Shown one piece after another: positions 41,535 to 51,907 of a stretch of DNA of 64,000 bases. The position numbers and the translations under genes are program-made. The notes beneath the pieces are model-generated. The model saw nothing but the letters and a program-made list of their open reading frames with translations, was not told where the DNA came from and did no database searches. The stretch spans positions 212,343 to 276,342 of the forward strand of contig NZ_FUYN01000002.1 in the NCBI RefSeq assembly GCF_900168025.1, given 5' to 3'. This DNA comes from Acetoanaerobium noterae (lineage in GTDB: Bacteria > Bacillota > Clostridia > Peptostreptococcales > Filifactoraceae). How positions within the stretch are numbered: the first letter of the stretch is position 1; each line of letters starts with the position of its first letter.

Positions 41535-42824
41535 TTAGTTATAAATTAGATATTGTTTTCTTAGATTTTTAAAGTTCTCAACTTCGTTAGAATAGCTTTT
41601 TACTATCTGGTCAGGAGTTCTATTGTTTAGTAGATCCTGCCCAAATCTACTTCCACCCATATTTTTTTCAAACATAGGTATAACTCCATTTTTTTCTACT
41701 GGAACAGTCAGTTTCTTTTGAAGGTTTGCAGTTGCTAGGATATATACTCCAGTTTTTGCTGGATTGAAGCTATGGTAATCAGTTACCTGCAGATTTACTC
41801 CGCCTTTATCGCCTTTATCTTCTGGAACAAATACTATTCCTGGAAGCTTATAAGCATTCAGTGCATTTGCTAGAGTCTGACTATTAAAGCCCTTGCCACC
41901 TACCCAGGTAAATTTATCGCCTTGACCGAGCCCAGTTCCATCTCCTATGCCTGTAGCCATGTAGGCAAAAGCTGATTCTATATTCGGGATGTTTGGTGAG
42001 GTCTGTACAAACGGAAGTCCAGTATCTTGCCATACCATAGCTCTAGTGTAATTTTTCATAGGCACTATTTCTAGCTTGCAGCCAATGTTTCTGTTGAAAA
42101 ACTGAGCTAGCTCTGCGGCAGTCATTCCATGAGCCATAGGCATATTGTCGACACCTACAAAGGTTTTGTATTTATCTTCTAGCACATAGCCTTCGACATT
42201 AAGTCCACCAACTGGGTTAGGTCTGTCGAGTACTATTAGGGTTTTATTGTTTTCCTTAGCTGCTATCATGCAGTAATTAAGTGTAGACATGTAAGTATAG
42301 GTTCTAGAACCGATGTCTTGCATATCAAATACTAGCACATCTACATTAGTAAGCATTTCAGGGCTAGGCTTTCTAGTTTTGCCATAGAGGCTATATACAG
42401 GAAGGTTTAATTTTGTATCCGTATATGACTCTACGTACTTGCCAGCGGCTACAGTGCCATCTAAGCCGTGTTCTGGTGAGTAGATGGAAGTAAGGCTAAT
42501 CTTTGGATAGGCACTTAGTACATCTACAGTTCTTTCTAGCTTTGAGTTCACGCCTGTATGATTTGTGACTATACCTACACGTTTGCCATCTATTAGATGG
42601 GAGTATTCACTGAGAAGTCTTTCATTTCCAAGCACTGTCTGATAGTAAGGCACTACGTTTTGAGCAGGAGCCTCAGCTATAGGATTAGTAGCTTGTGTAT
42701 CATTAAGAGATAATAGAACTTCTCTTAGATAGCTGTATTCATCTTCTGTGATGGGATTTGAAAATGCTAAGCTTCCCATAGCTAGAGTCATGATAAGTGA
42801 AAGGGTTAATAGCTTTTTTATAAT
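41535..42824 (-). CDS. secreted DUF1343/NamZ-type exo-N-acetylmuramidase
   Basis: Removes terminal N-acetylmuramic acid from wall fragments (GH171 family). About 430 aa: signal peptide (KKLLTLSLIMTLAMGSLAFS), then the DUF1343 domain with GKRVGIVTNHTGVN, IYSPEHGLDG, VFDMQDIGSRTYTYMSTL, LDRPNPVGG, MPMAHGMTAAELA, and GIGDGTGLGQGDKFTWVG. The start is odd. GGAGG at 42830-42834 is followed by ATT ATT ATA before the lysines, with no ATG/GTG/TTG at proper spacing. The upstream in-frame ATGs (42884, 42899) lack a ribosome site and would bury the signal peptide. The best reading is an ATT (42824) or ATA start, or a sequencing error. Next to the SLT gene, so a wall-recycling pair. Confidence 0.82.
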   Translation of the reverse strand: MIKKLLTLSLIMTLAMGSLAFSNPITEDEYSYLREVLLSLNDTQATNPIAEAPAQNVVPYYQTVLGNERLLSEYSHLIDGKRVGIVTNHTGVNSKLERTVDVLSAYPKISLTSIYSPEHGLDGTVAAGKYVESYTDTKLNLPVYSLYGKTRKPSPEMLTNVDVLVFDMQDIGSRTYTYMSTLNYCMIAAKENNKTLIVLDRPNPVGGLNVEGYVLEDKYKTFVGVDNMPMAHGMTAAELAQFFNRNIGCKLEIVPMKNYTRAMVWQDTGLPFVQTSPNIPNIESAFAYMATGIGDGTGLGQGDKFTWVGGKGFNSQTLANALNAYKLPGIVFVPEDKGDKGGVNLQVTDYHSFNPAKTGVYILATANLQKKLTVPVEKNGVIPMFEKNMGGSRFGQDLLNNRTPDQIVKSYSNEVENFKNLRKQYLIYN

Positions 42825-42908
42825 AATTACCTCCTTTTGTAAAAAACAATCTGCTATTTCTAGCTCATATAAGTATTTCGTCATAAATAGAAGAAGCATT
42901 AAATTAAT

Positions 42909-42947
42909 TTAAAAAAGCGCCATAAAGCTGAGTGCTTTTGGCGCTTT
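42909..42947 (-). terminator. terminator of the baeRF-like gene
   Basis: On the minus strand AAAGCGCC pairs with GGCGCTTT around an 18-nt loop, followed by six T in a row. Confidence 0.82.
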
Positions 42948-43004
42948 ACTAATATTTTAATTGTATCATGCAAATTGATAAATAAAATTACAATTCAATT
43001 AAAT

Positions 43005-44150
43005 CTAATAGCGAAGTATAGCTGCTATAGGTTTATGCTCTGGCATATGAGCATGGTCTAGATAATAAATCTTTCCACCAGCAAGCAAGGTCTGTCTTAC
43101 ACTTATGCCTATTAGATCCTGAACTTCATGAGGGTCAGCGTAGTCAGTGTTTACTCTATCGTTTTCCTTGTCATACACTCCAGGAATAGGCTCAGCTGAT
43201 TTTGACAAGAACAGAGTATCTATTCTTTGCACATGAGATGCTTTTACTATTTGGCTTATGGAGTCTACAGTTCTATCTGTATTTGAAAGATTTCCATATT
43301 GAGCTACAGCCTTTTCAGAATCAATGAGAAGCTGAGGCTTTACTATATGCCATGCATGGTCTCTTAGAGAAGAAGCAGTCATAGTCTCAGGATTTCCTGA
43401 GATGGTTTTTTCGCTTATATTTTTGTATGAGCTAGCTTCCTTATATATAGAAGAAATATAATCAACCCCAGCTAGAACTAAGGTTTTATTTTTGCTATTT
43501 AAAAATGTTGATATATATTTTTCTACTATCTGGCAATATCTAAGAACAAATTCCTTTTCTGTTTCATCTCCTATATTTTCGCCATGAGTAGCAGCGCCTA
43601 GACTTCCACCACTTACCTTTGCAGGTCTTCTGCCTAGATGAGATTCATCTATATCATACTGAAGAGCCTCATCCATATTTTTTGGCATATCAGGGATGTC
43701 TATAGGATTTATTTCAAATCTATTTGCACTGTAAAGCGCAAGGGTATTTTTGCTGATAGCTAGTATATAGTAGTCTATATTTTCTGTAAGAACTGGAAGC
43801 AGTGGCTTGATATGGAAGATATTATCAGCAATAACTGTTTCTTCAAATGCATGAGGAAGTCTGTAGGTTTTTAGCTCGTGCTTGTTTATAAATACAGCTA
43901 GGCCTTCTTTTTGCGCATTCAAGAAACTTAAATCTTCTCCCATCAGGGTGAAGGCTTTTAAATTCTCCTCTATATCTCTTGCATCGTAATCTTTTTCTTT
44001 AATTGCATCCCTAGCTTTTGAAATCGAATTCTTAATTAGGATTCTATTGGTATCCTTGTCTCCAGGTATGGTAGGTAAGTAAATTGTTATACTAGGGTGC
44101 TCGGCATTTTCAAGTAGATAACGCAGGTCTTGAATTTTCATTACTTCCAT
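43005..44150 (-). CDS. baeRF-like protein (archaeo-eukaryotic release-factor-fold family)
   Basis: 381 aa cytoplasmic protein, probably of the bacterial baeRF family 3-type group. Seen: SITIYLPTIPGDKD near the N-terminus, FINKHELKTYRLP, the DYYILAISKNTLALYSAN strand (typical RNase-E/eRF1-like beta motif), an acidic/His linker with GGSLGAATHG, and a C-terminal half with KTLVLAGVDYISSIYKEAS and the HVQRIDTLFLSK segment. The family is linked by others to ribosome rescue or hibernation and is often stress-induced; no biochemical role is certain. GGAGG 8 nt before the ATG at 44150. Confidence 0.72.
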   Translation of the reverse strand: MEVMKIQDLRYLLENAEHPSITIYLPTIPGDKDTNRILIKNSISKARDAIKEKDYDARDIEENLKAFTLMGEDLSFLNAQKEGLAVFINKHELKTYRLPHAFEETVIADNIFHIKPLLPVLTENIDYYILAISKNTLALYSANRFEINPIDIPDMPKNMDEALQYDIDESHLGRRPAKVSGGSLGAATHGENIGDETEKEFVLRYCQIVEKYISTFLNSKNKTLVLAGVDYISSIYKEASSYKNISEKTISGNPETMTASSLRDHAWHIVKPQLLIDSEKAVAQYGNLSNTDRTVDSISQIVKASHVQRIDTLFLSKSAEPIPGVYDKENDRVNTDYADPHEVQDLIGISVRQTLLAGGKIYYLDHAHMPEHKPIAAILRY

Positions 44151-44279
44151 AAATGTTACCTCCTGTAGCTTAATTATGAGATAATTTAGAAAAATATCCC
44201 ATATACTTTACATACCCTCTGTTTATAGTTATAAACCTATTTGAAAAGGGGTAAATATATTAAAATATATAATTTTATA

Positions 44280-44308
44280 TTGACGGCTTAAAGCACAAAG
44301 TATAATAT
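44280..44308 (+). promoter_or_regulatory. promoter of the ABC exporter operon
   Basis: TTGACG (44280-44285), 17-nt spacer, TAATAT (44303-44308), overlapping a TATAAT at 44301. A perfect operator-like palindrome begins at its end. Confidence 0.65.
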
Positions 44309-44321
44309 GACTATATAGTCA
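44308..44321. promoter_or_regulatory. operator-like palindrome TGACTATATAGTCA
   Basis: A 14-bp perfect palindrome just downstream of the -10, around the expected transcription start. The position is that of a repressor operator. No regulator gene is adjacent, so the repressor is encoded elsewhere. Confidence 0.6.
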
Positions 44322-44431
44322 CATATACTAGTGGAGAGTAAAATTAAATAATATTACTATGTATATATTGTTTTAAGCTTATTTAAATAGCATATATATT
44401 GATAAGGATTAATTTGAAATGGGGTGAGGCT

Positions 44432-45136
44432 ATGAATACGCTTATCAAGGGTGTAAATGTCTCTAAGATTTATAAAATGGGAGAAGTGGATATAAGGGCG
44501 CTGTCAGAAATTGATTTTGAAATTTATGACTGTGAATTTCTCGTTCTGCTTGGACCCTCTGGTTCGGGAAAAAGTACATTACTGAATATCGTAGGAGGAA
44601 TGGACTCTCTTACTTCAGGAGAGCTGTATTACAAAGGAAAGCCTATTCACAACGGAGGCAAGAAGCTTCTTACTGAGTATAGAAGAGATGCAGTTGGATT
44701 TGTATTTCAGTTCTATAACCTCATGCCAAACTTAACTGCGCTTGAGAATGTAGATCTTGCAAGAGAGATTTCCTCAAGTCCACTAGATGCAAAGGATATG
44801 CTTGAAAAAGTAGGGTTACTGGATAGAAAAGACCATTTTCCATCTCAGTTATCAGGCGGGCAGCAGCAAAGAGTTGCTATAGCGAGGGCTCTAGCAAAGA
44901 ATCCTGAAATCTTGCTTTGTGATGAGCCTACAGGAGCTCTTGATTCAGTTTCTAGCAGAGAGGTCATTCGCATACTTAAGGAATTTTCCAGAAGCTTTGA
45001 AAAAACAGTTATAGTTATCACTCACAATGCATCCATAGCTCAGACGGCTGATAGGGTTATGTATATAAAGGATGGAAAGATAGAAAAGGTGGAGGTAAAT
45101 GAAAATCCTATACCTGTAGAGGAGATAGTGCTATGA
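44432..45136 (+). CDS. ABC transporter ATPase (MacB/LolD type)
   Basis: 234 aa. Walker A GPSGSGKST (41-49), Q-loop FQFYNLMPNLTALENV, signature LSGGQQQRVAIARALA, Walker B ILLCDEPTGALD, H-loop ITHNAS. The MacB/LolD-type hallmark EPTGALD is present. GGGGTGAGG before the ATG at 44432; a TTG at 44399 also keeps the frame open but has no ribosome site. Its stop overlaps the permease start (ATGA). Confidence 0.95.
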   Translation: MNTLIKGVNVSKIYKMGEVDIRALSEIDFEIYDCEFLVLLGPSGSGKSTLLNIVGGMDSLTSGELYYKGKPIHNGGKKLLTEYRRDAVGFVFQFYNLMPNLTALENVDLAREISSSPLDAKDMLEKVGLLDRKDHFPSQLSGGQQQRVAIARALAKNPEILLCDEPTGALDSVSSREVIRILKEFSRSFEKTVIVITHNASIAQTADRVMYIKDGKIEKVEVNENPIPVEEIVL

Positions 45137-47496
45137 CTCTATACAAAAAGCTATTTAGGGATTTGATGGAGCATAAGGGCGCTAATCTAGCGGCTATAGT
45201 GGTAATAGCTATAGGACTGATGATGTACGCTGCTTTTGCTATGGTAATGCAGACTCTAGAGCTTTCTATAGATAAATTCTATTCAGATAGTAAATTTCCT
45301 GATGGATTTGTGACTGTGCTTACTATGCCAAAATCCAAGATAGCTGATATCAAGGATATAGAAGGAATCAATCAGGCTGAAGGAAGGCTAAGAGAGGATA
45401 TAAGAATAGCTGATAATTTTGGTACTTTTTCAACTGAAACCAAGTATTTAAGGCTAGTGAGTTCAAATACCTCTGTAGGAACCTATATAATAGAAGAAGG
45501 AAAAGCTCCTAGACTAGGCTATATGGAAACTGTAGTTGACCCTATGTTTGCAGATGCAAATGATTTAAAGGTGGGAGACAAGATTCCAGTTATCGCCTAT
45601 GGAAAAAATGTAGACTTAACTATCAGTGCTATAGGAAGAAGCGCAGAAAATGTCTATGCACTTAGGAATTCATCAGAAATTTATCCAGATCCAATAATAT
45701 TTGGGGTAGGATTTATGGATATCACGTCCTTAGAAAAATTAACAGGAAAAGGACACTATACAAATGTAGTGTTTACTATAAAGGACGATGCAGATTTTGA
45801 CTATATAAAAAGAACGATAGAAAGAGAGCTAAGACCCTATGGATTTATATCTATAGTAGAAAAGAAGGATCAAGAAAGCAATCTGCTTCTTACAAATGAA
45901 ATGAAACAGCTTGAGGTCTCATCAACTATGCTTCCTCTAGTATTTCTAAGTGTTTCCTCTATGATTTTGTATATCATGATAAAGAGGATAGTTGAGCAGC
46001 AAAGAGGACAGATAGGAATATTAAAGGCCTTTGGATATTCTTCACTTAGCATTAGGATGCACTATACTAGCTACTGCATAGTGATAGGACTACTAGGAGG
46101 TATAATTGGAGGACTGTTTGGCCTAATATTTTATCAGCCACTGATGTCTCTTTACATGATGTTTTTTAATATGCCTATCTTAGAGGGACAGATATTAGTT
46201 TCTTATTTGTTTAGAAGTATAGCTATTTCAGTTGTATTTGCTATATTTGCTGGTTATAGAGGGAGTACTCAGGCTCTGCTTTTATCACCTAGTGAGGCTA
46301 TGAGAGAGAAAGAGCCTGTGCTTGGAAGTCGCTCGTTATTTGAAAAAATACCTCTATTATATAAGGCTTTGACGACAAAGGGCAAAATGGCTCTTAGAAA
46401 TATATCTAGAAATCCAGCAAGAAGCTTTTTTGTATTTGTAGGGATAGCATTTACTTTTACGCTTTCAGTTATTCCGTGGACCTTTATGGGGCAAGTCGAT
46501 TCCATGCTTTTTGAGCGTTATGACGATGTGGAAAAATACGATGTAAAGGTAGCTTTGTCTGATTTAAATGCTTTGGAGAGCGTAGAAACAGAGCTTACTA
46601 GACATAACGAAGTTTACAGGGCAGAAGGAATGCTCGAGATTCCAGTTTTTTTTACAAATGAGCATATCAAAGAGCCGGTATCGGTTATAGGGCTAAGAGA
46701 AAACAGCAATTTATATACAGTGATAGATGACGATAAAAATCCAGTAAATATATATAAAGGTGGAGTAGTCCTATCAGAACGACTAGCAGACAAGCTAAGA
46801 GTAAAAACAGGAGACTATCTCACCATGGAAAGCCCTTACATGAGAGACAAGGATAAGAAGGAAAGCGTGAGGGTGATATCCACTGTAAAGCAAAATGTAG
46901 GAATAAACGGCTATATGGATATTGAGTATCTATCAGCGGTTTTAGGCTACTCACCTGCGGCAAATTCAGTTTTATTAAGAGCAAAGCCAAATACAGCGGC
47001 TGTGCTAAAAGATATTTATGAAGAGAGCCCTAAAATTACAGGCATAAATGACGCAAATGAAATGATTGAAAAGCTGAAAAAATTTATGGGCAGCTTTATG
47101 GGCAGTATGTATTATGTAGCTCTTATAGCTATAGTTATGGGAGTGGCGATAATTTACAACTCCTATGTAATAATATTATCAGAGAGAAAAAGAGAGCTTT
47201 CCTCGCTTATGGTGCTTGGGATGAGTGAAAAGGAAGTGCTTTCTATAGTTACTTTTGAGCAGTGGTTCATAGCTATATTTGCGATGCTGTTTGGAATACC
47301 ATTATCACAAAGTGCTGTAACTGCCATGGGAAAATCAGCTAGTACGGATATGTTTTCTCTAGCTGTGAAGCTGGACCTAAACTCTTTAATTATAGCATTT
47401 GTAGTAACTATTATTGCCATAGTACTCGCTCAGGTCATGGCATCTAGAAAAATTAAGCATTTGAATATAGTAGATGCTCTAAAATCCAATGAATAA
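45133..47496 (+). CDS. ABC transporter permease with two FtsX domains
   Basis: 787 aa. N-terminal membrane helix, a large extracytoplasmic MacB-like domain (about 45-255), three helices of the first FtsX core (about 265-390), a second extracytoplasmic region (about 435-640), and three helices of the second FtsX core (about 650-780). Equivalent to two fused MacB-type permeases, as in Gram-positive lipid/peptide extrusion systems. Start overlaps the ATPase stop by 4 nt. Confidence 0.92.
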   Translation: MTLYKKLFRDLMEHKGANLAAIVVIAIGLMMYAAFAMVMQTLELSIDKFYSDSKFPDGFVTVLTMPKSKIADIKDIEGINQAEGRLREDIRIADNFGTFSTETKYLRLVSSNTSVGTYIIEEGKAPRLGYMETVVDPMFADANDLKVGDKIPVIAYGKNVDLTISAIGRSAENVYALRNSSEIYPDPIIFGVGFMDITSLEKLTGKGHYTNVVFTIKDDADFDYIKRTIERELRPYGFISIVEKKDQESNLLLTNEMKQLEVSSTMLPLVFLSVSSMILYIMIKRIVEQQRGQIGILKAFGYSSLSIRMHYTSYCIVIGLLGGIIGGLFGLIFYQPLMSLYMMFFNMPILEGQILVSYLFRSIAISVVFAIFAGYRGSTQALLLSPSEAMREKEPVLGSRSLFEKIPLLYKALTTKGKMALRNISRNPARSFFVFVGIAFTFTLSVIPWTFMGQVDSMLFERYDDVEKYDVKVALSDLNALESVETELTRHNEVYRAEGMLEIPVFFTNEHIKEPVSVIGLRENSNLYTVIDDDKNPVNIYKGGVVLSERLADKLRVKTGDYLTMESPYMRDKDKKESVRVISTVKQNVGINGYMDIEYLSAVLGYSPAANSVLLRAKPNTAAVLKDIYEESPKITGINDANEMIEKLKKFMGSFMGSMYYVALIAIVMGVAIIYNSYVIILSERKRELSSLMVLGMSEKEVLSIVTFEQWFIAIFAMLFGIPLSQSAVTAMGKSASTDMFSLAVKLDLNSLIIAFVVTIIAIVLAQVMASRKIKHLNIVDALKSNE

Positions 47497-47507
47497 CGAG
47501 GTGACTT

Positions 47508-48743
47508 ATGAAAAAATCCATTAAATTTATACTAATAGGCATAATAGCAGTGCTAGCTATAGGCTATACAGTTTACTCAATGACAAAGCCATTAGAGGTG
47601 AAAGCTACTAAAGTTGAAAAGGCTGATTTAATCAGTGATTTCAAAGAGGATGCTATAGTAGTATCTGAGGATAGCTATACGATAAGTCCACCATATGATG
47701 CAAAGCTCACCTTCATAGTAGAGCAAGGCATGAATGTGAATGCAGGAGAGCTTATTGCGAGTATGGATGATGTTGATTTAAAAAATCAGAAAAGTCAGCT
47801 CAGCGCCCAGCTAAAATCTGTAGGTGGTCAGCAGGCAATGTCAAAATCTCCAGTCTATGATTCTCAAGTTGAGAGTCTAAATATAGCTATAGCAATGGGA
47901 AAAGACCAAATAGCAAGGCTAGAGACGAGCTATGAAAGAGCAAAGGCGCTTTATGACAGTGGAGCTATACCGAAGGTGGAGTTTGAAGCTGCTGAAAATG
48001 CTCTTCACGATGCAAAAAATCAAGTGAAGCTAAAAGAAAGCGAGCTAGCCCTCATATATGAATCAGCGGTAGAAAAGCCAGGAACAAGCACTTATTATTC
48101 AGGACAAAAGGAAGCACTACAAGCTCAGATACGTTCAATCGATGAAAAGCTAGCTAAAACAAAAATCTATGCACCTGCTAGTGGAGTAATTACAAAATCA
48201 AATGCAAAATCAGGGGCTTTTGTATCCACTATGACTCCTATAATCGAGCTTTCCTCAGCCACACAAACTGTTGCTAGGGCAAATGTTTTGGTTCAAGATG
48301 CAGCTGCTCTAAAACTAGGTCAAAATGTCACAGTGACTCAAAAAATTAGAAATGAAGAAAAGCATTATCCTGGAACTATAGTAAAAATAAGCGACTATGC
48401 AAATACCATGCAGTCTCCACTTGGACTTGAAGAACAAAGGGTAGAGGTAGATGTGGCTTTTCAAAGCGAAGAGAAGCTGTTTTTGGGATATGATTTGAGC
48501 CTAACTATAGAAACTATGAGAAAAAATTCTGTCATAGCTCTTCCGAAAACTACTGTTTTTGAAATAGATGACAAAAAATACGTATGGAAAATAGATGAGC
48601 AAACTCTAAAAAAACAAGAGGTAGAAACTGGTTATGAATCTGATTTTGACTACGAAATAACTCAGGGCTTAAGTGAGGGCGACCTTATAATATTAGATCC
48701 TAATGATGCTCAGCTAGAGGAAGGAAAGAAAGTAAAATACTAA
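47508..48743 (+). CDS. HlyD/MacA-type efflux adaptor
   Basis: 411 aa membrane-fusion (periplasmic-adaptor-like) protein: N-terminal membrane helix (about 7-25), lipoyl/barrel-sandwich halves (SPPYDAKLTFIVEQGMNVNAGELIASMD and KIYAPASGVITKSNAKSGAFV), a coiled-coil hairpin between (about 100-200), and a beta-barrel domain with a C-terminal YVWKIDEQTLKKQEVETG segment. Third gene of the exporter operon, 11 bp after the permease. In Gram-positives such adaptors assist extrusion of peptides or drugs. Confidence 0.9.
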   Translation: MKKSIKFILIGIIAVLAIGYTVYSMTKPLEVKATKVEKADLISDFKEDAIVVSEDSYTISPPYDAKLTFIVEQGMNVNAGELIASMDDVDLKNQKSQLSAQLKSVGGQQAMSKSPVYDSQVESLNIAIAMGKDQIARLETSYERAKALYDSGAIPKVEFEAAENALHDAKNQVKLKESELALIYESAVEKPGTSTYYSGQKEALQAQIRSIDEKLAKTKIYAPASGVITKSNAKSGAFVSTMTPIIELSSATQTVARANVLVQDAAALKLGQNVTVTQKIRNEEKHYPGTIVKISDYANTMQSPLGLEEQRVEVDVAFQSEEKLFLGYDLSLTIETMRKNSVIALPKTTVFEIDDKKYVWKIDEQTLKKQEVETGYESDFDYEITQGLSEGDLIILDPNDAQLEEGKKVKY

Positions 48744-48854
48744 ACTAAACTGGTATAGTTATCAGAAAAGTGTGGCTTCTTTATTGCATATTAATAGAAG
48801 GTGGGGTATATTTAATATATAAGAAATTTTCCAAATAATTGCAAGGAGGATCAC

Positions 48855-49640
48855 ATGCAGCACTATTCCAGAGAAAAAAAAGGTCTAAAAATCCTTAATT
48901 TATTATTTTATTTATTGATGATAGGAGCCAATGCCTTAGCAAACACAAATATATTCGGGCAAGCTACTACTGAAGAAATATCAGCAAAATACAGCAATCT
49001 ATTTACTCCAGCAGGCATAACCTTTGCCATTTGGGGCGTTATATATATTATGCTAGGCTATTTTGTGCTTTATCAGCTAGGGAAAAACGGATATGGAGCT
49101 AGAAAAGAAGCAACTGAAAAAATAGGTCTCTGGTTTATAGTATCTTGTATATTGAACGGACTGTGGTTGTTTTTCTGGGCTTTTGATATGATAGGTCTTA
49201 GTATGATAGCTATGATAGCTTTGCTTTTAGTGCTTTATCTCATCTACTTTAGAGTATATACAGTAGAAGCCTATCTTTACAATGACGAGAAAAAAGGATT
49301 TTTACTTCCGTTTTCTCTATATACAGGGTGGATTTCAGTTGCAACAATAGCAAACTTTGCGGCCTTTGTTAAGTATATGAACTGGAACCTGTTTAATCTT
49401 CCTGAGGCTCTATGGGTATCTATAGGAATAGCAGTGGCTGTGCTTGTAAATCTGTTCTTCATAACTATGAGAAAAGATAAGGCGTTTGGATTCGTGGGAA
49501 TCTGGGCACTAGCAGGAATAGTATATGCCAGATATTTGGATGGAAATCTTATGCCAGTAGGTTATGTGGCAGGAGTGGCAATATTTGTACTGCTTGCTGT
49601 AATAATAAATAGCCATGGAAGAAAGTCACATTCAAACTAG
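48855..49640 (+). CDS. TspO/MBR-related membrane protein
   Basis: 261 aa with seven or more hydrophobic segments, longer than the five-helix TspO core (about 160 aa). Seen: NLFTPAGITFAIWGVIYIMLGYFVLYQ, LNGLWLFFWAFDMIGLSMIAM, and the Trp-rich GWISVATIANFAAF. Members bind porphyrin or other ligands or act as tryptophan-rich sensory proteins. AGGAGG before the ATG. It lies 111 bp after the adaptor gene with its own leader, so it may not belong to that operon. Confidence 0.8.
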   Translation: MQHYSREKKGLKILNLLFYLLMIGANALANTNIFGQATTEEISAKYSNLFTPAGITFAIWGVIYIMLGYFVLYQLGKNGYGARKEATEKIGLWFIVSCILNGLWLFFWAFDMIGLSMIAMIALLLVLYLIYFRVYTVEAYLYNDEKKGFLLPFSLYTGWISVATIANFAAFVKYMNWNLFNLPEALWVSIGIAVAVLVNLFFITMRKDKAFGFVGIWALAGIVYARYLDGNLMPVGYVAGVAIFVLLAVIINSHGRKSHSN

Positions 49641-49696
49641 ATATTTTAAGTTAGTGATAAGAGTTTAAAATAAAATGATGAAATTAAAAAAGTTTA

Positions 49697-49763
49697 AAAA
49701 GAGTCAGTATGAATGATATCTCCACAAAAAATTAGTTGGAGGAACATTCGTACTGACTCTTTT
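49697..49763. terminator. bidirectional hairpin terminator
   Basis: AAAAGAGTCAGTA (49697-49709) with TACTGACTCTTTT (49751-49763), plus inner GAATG/CATTC and TCC/GGA pairs. T-runs follow on both strands. It lies between the convergent tspO-like and ftsH-like genes. Confidence 0.85.
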
Positions 49764-49819
49764 ATTAATAGTATAATTGTGGGTAAAACAAAAGTTCTCT
49801 ATTGTATACGGTTACTATT

Positions 49820-51757
49820 TTAAGCTTCTGAGATATTAAATTCAATAGTCTCTTCTTCTATTGTGATTTTTTCATGTTCTATTTTATTCTCGTGCATTAT
49901 TTTAATAAAGTGCTCCCCATCTATTATTGACACCTCAAGGAGAGTTTCGGCTATAAGGTCAAGCTTTTCTCTATTTTTATTTAGCATCTGCTTGGTTTCA
50001 TTAAACAGCTCCTCAGCTAATGCTTTAGCGTCCTTTATATAATCATCATTTGGTCTAGACATGCCTAGCACATCTAGATTTATAACGCTATCGTGCATTC
50101 CCCAAGACTTAATTATTGAGGATATAATCATAGTGGCTTGTTCGATGTCGTTTACTGCGCCAGTTGTTATATCGTCTTCGCTCTTAGCAATGATAGTCTC
50201 TGCGGCTCTTCCGCCATATAGCATTTTTACTCTGTTTTTCATATCGGCTTTGCTAGCTAGACCTTCTTTAGGTTCATTTAGAGTATAGCCTCCAGCACCT
50301 GAAGTAGTAGGTATGATACTGACTTCGAGTACAGGCTGTCCTAGAAGGTGACCCACTATGGCATGACCTGCCTCATGATAGGCTACGATTTTACGCTGGC
50401 TATCTGATTCTAAAGGCTTGTCTTTTTTATCTCCCTTGATTAGGATTCTAAGGTAGGCTTCATCGATATCAGTCTGCTCGATTACCTCATGGCCGTTAAT
50501 TACAGCCTTTATAGCGGCCTCATTCATGAGATTTTCAAGCTCAGAAGGACTAAAACCTATGGTTTTTTTAGCGAGGTTTTCTATTATTACACTTTCAGAT
50601 ATTTTTTTACTTTTTACATAAAGCTCAAGTATACTCATACGCTCATTTCTATCAGGAAGAGGAACAGCAAGCTGTCTGTCAAATCTACCTGGACGGGTAA
50701 GAGCAGGGTCTAAATCTTGAAGTCTATTAGTAGCTGCTATAGTAATTACAGCTTCCTTGCCACTAAAACCGTCGAGCTCATTTAGCAGTGCGGTTAGAGT
50801 TTTGTCATCCTCAGAGGTTCCTCTGTTTTGACCTCTAGCACCACCTACTGAGTCTATCTCGTCTATAAACACTATGCAGGGTGCATTTTTTCTAGCTGTC
50901 TTGTAAAGCTTTCTAACCCTTCGAGCACCTAGACCTACGTATAGCTCCACAAAGTCTGAACCGTTAACCTTGAAGAATGGAACTCCAGCTTCTCCGGCTA
51001 TAGCTTTTGCCATTAAAGTTTTACCTGTTCCTGGAGGACCGTAAAAAATTACCCCATTAGGAAGCCGTGCGCCTATATCGTTATATTTTTTTGGATTTTC
51101 TAAGAAGTCCAAAATGTATTTTGAATCGTTTTTAAGTGAGCTATAGCCTGCTATATTGCTAAAATTCGTATCAGGCACCTTGGTTGTGATTTCATTTTCT
51201 TTTGGGTCCATACCTCTTTGATAAAATACTAAAAAGCCCATAATTAAAGCTACTGGGAGCATAATCTGGAAGGTGGATAAAAGAAAATAAACCAAATCAT
51301 TTGGAGGATTAAAGCTAAATACTCTTATGCCCTTTGCAAGAAGCTCTGAGCGAAACTCTGGATAGGCAGGATTTTCTGTTATGAACTTAAATTTCCCATC
51401 CTTAGGAAGTATTTTAGCATCCACAGAAGTTTCTTTGGTTTTATCAAGGTCCTCAAGCAGAATTTTGTAATCCTCATCAGGAGTTATCTTTTGAGAATTT
51501 AGATATTCTAAAGTAGGGAGAAATTGCATATTGCTGTTGCTTGAGCTTAGAAATACATATTCTACTTGATTTTTTTCAATCATCTGCTGAAACTGAGTGT
51601 ATGGAATATATGAAACCTCATCCTTTTTATCTTTTTGAAGCTGAATATTGCCGTACATTGCCAAGCTGTAAATCACAAACATAACTATTATTATGAAGGA
51701 AATTCTTCGTTTGGTTAGCTTTTTTTTGATTTTTTCAAGCTTTTCTTTTCTACTCAT
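49820..51757 (-). CDS. ftsH: FtsH-family membrane ATP-dependent metalloprotease
   Basis: 645 aa. Two membrane helices flank an extracytoplasmic domain (about 18-38 and 155-178), then the AAA domain with Walker A GPPGTGKT (240-247), Walker [10 protein letters not shown], arginine fingers RPGRFDRQ, and the M41 peptidase domain with zinc motif HEAGH (461-465). The zinc-ligand Asp lies further on in [15 protein letters not shown]. The extracytoplasmic region is longer than usual (about 115 aa), so this is probably a second FtsH and not the housekeeping copy, which normally sits near tilS/hpt. Start ATG at 51757. Confidence 0.9.
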   Translation of the reverse strand: MSRKEKLEKIKKKLTKRRISFIIIVMFVIYSLAMYGNIQLQKDKKDEVSYIPYTQFQQMIEKNQVEYVFLSSSNSNMQFLPTLEYLNSQKITPDEDYKILLEDLDKTKETSVDAKILPKDGKFKFITENPAYPEFRSELLAKGIRVFSFNPPNDLVYFLLSTFQIMLPVALIMGFLVFYQRGMDPKENEITTKVPDTNFSNIAGYSSLKNDSKYILDFLENPKKYNDIGARLPNGVIFYGPPGTGKTLMAKAIAGEAGVPFFKVNGSDFVELYVGLGARRVRKLYKTARKNAPCIVFIDEIDSVGGARGQNRGTSEDDKTLTALLNELDGFSGKEAVITIAATNRLQDLDPALTRPGRFDRQLAVPLPDRNERMSILELYVKSKKISESVIIENLAKKTIGFSPSELENLMNEAAIKAVINGHEVIEQTDIDEAYLRILIKGDKKDKPLESDSQRKIVAYHEAGHAIVGHLLGQPVLEVSIIPTTSGAGGYTLNEPKEGLASKADMKNRVKMLYGGRAAETIIAKSEDDITTGAVNDIEQATMIISSIIKSWGMHDSVINLDVLGMSRPNDDYIKDAKALAEELFNETKQMLNKNREKLDLIAETLLEVSIIDGEHFIKIMHENKIEHEKITIEEETIEFNISEA

Positions 51758-51907
51758 TTTTCATCACCTTTTTGTAAATAGATAATTTTATTATACACTA
51801 TTTAAAGAAGAGAAAGATAATTATCCAATCTTTCTTTAAAAATTAGCCGCGTTATGTCATAATCTAATGAGATGATTTATTATGAAGTTTAAATGGAGGA
51901 CAAATAT

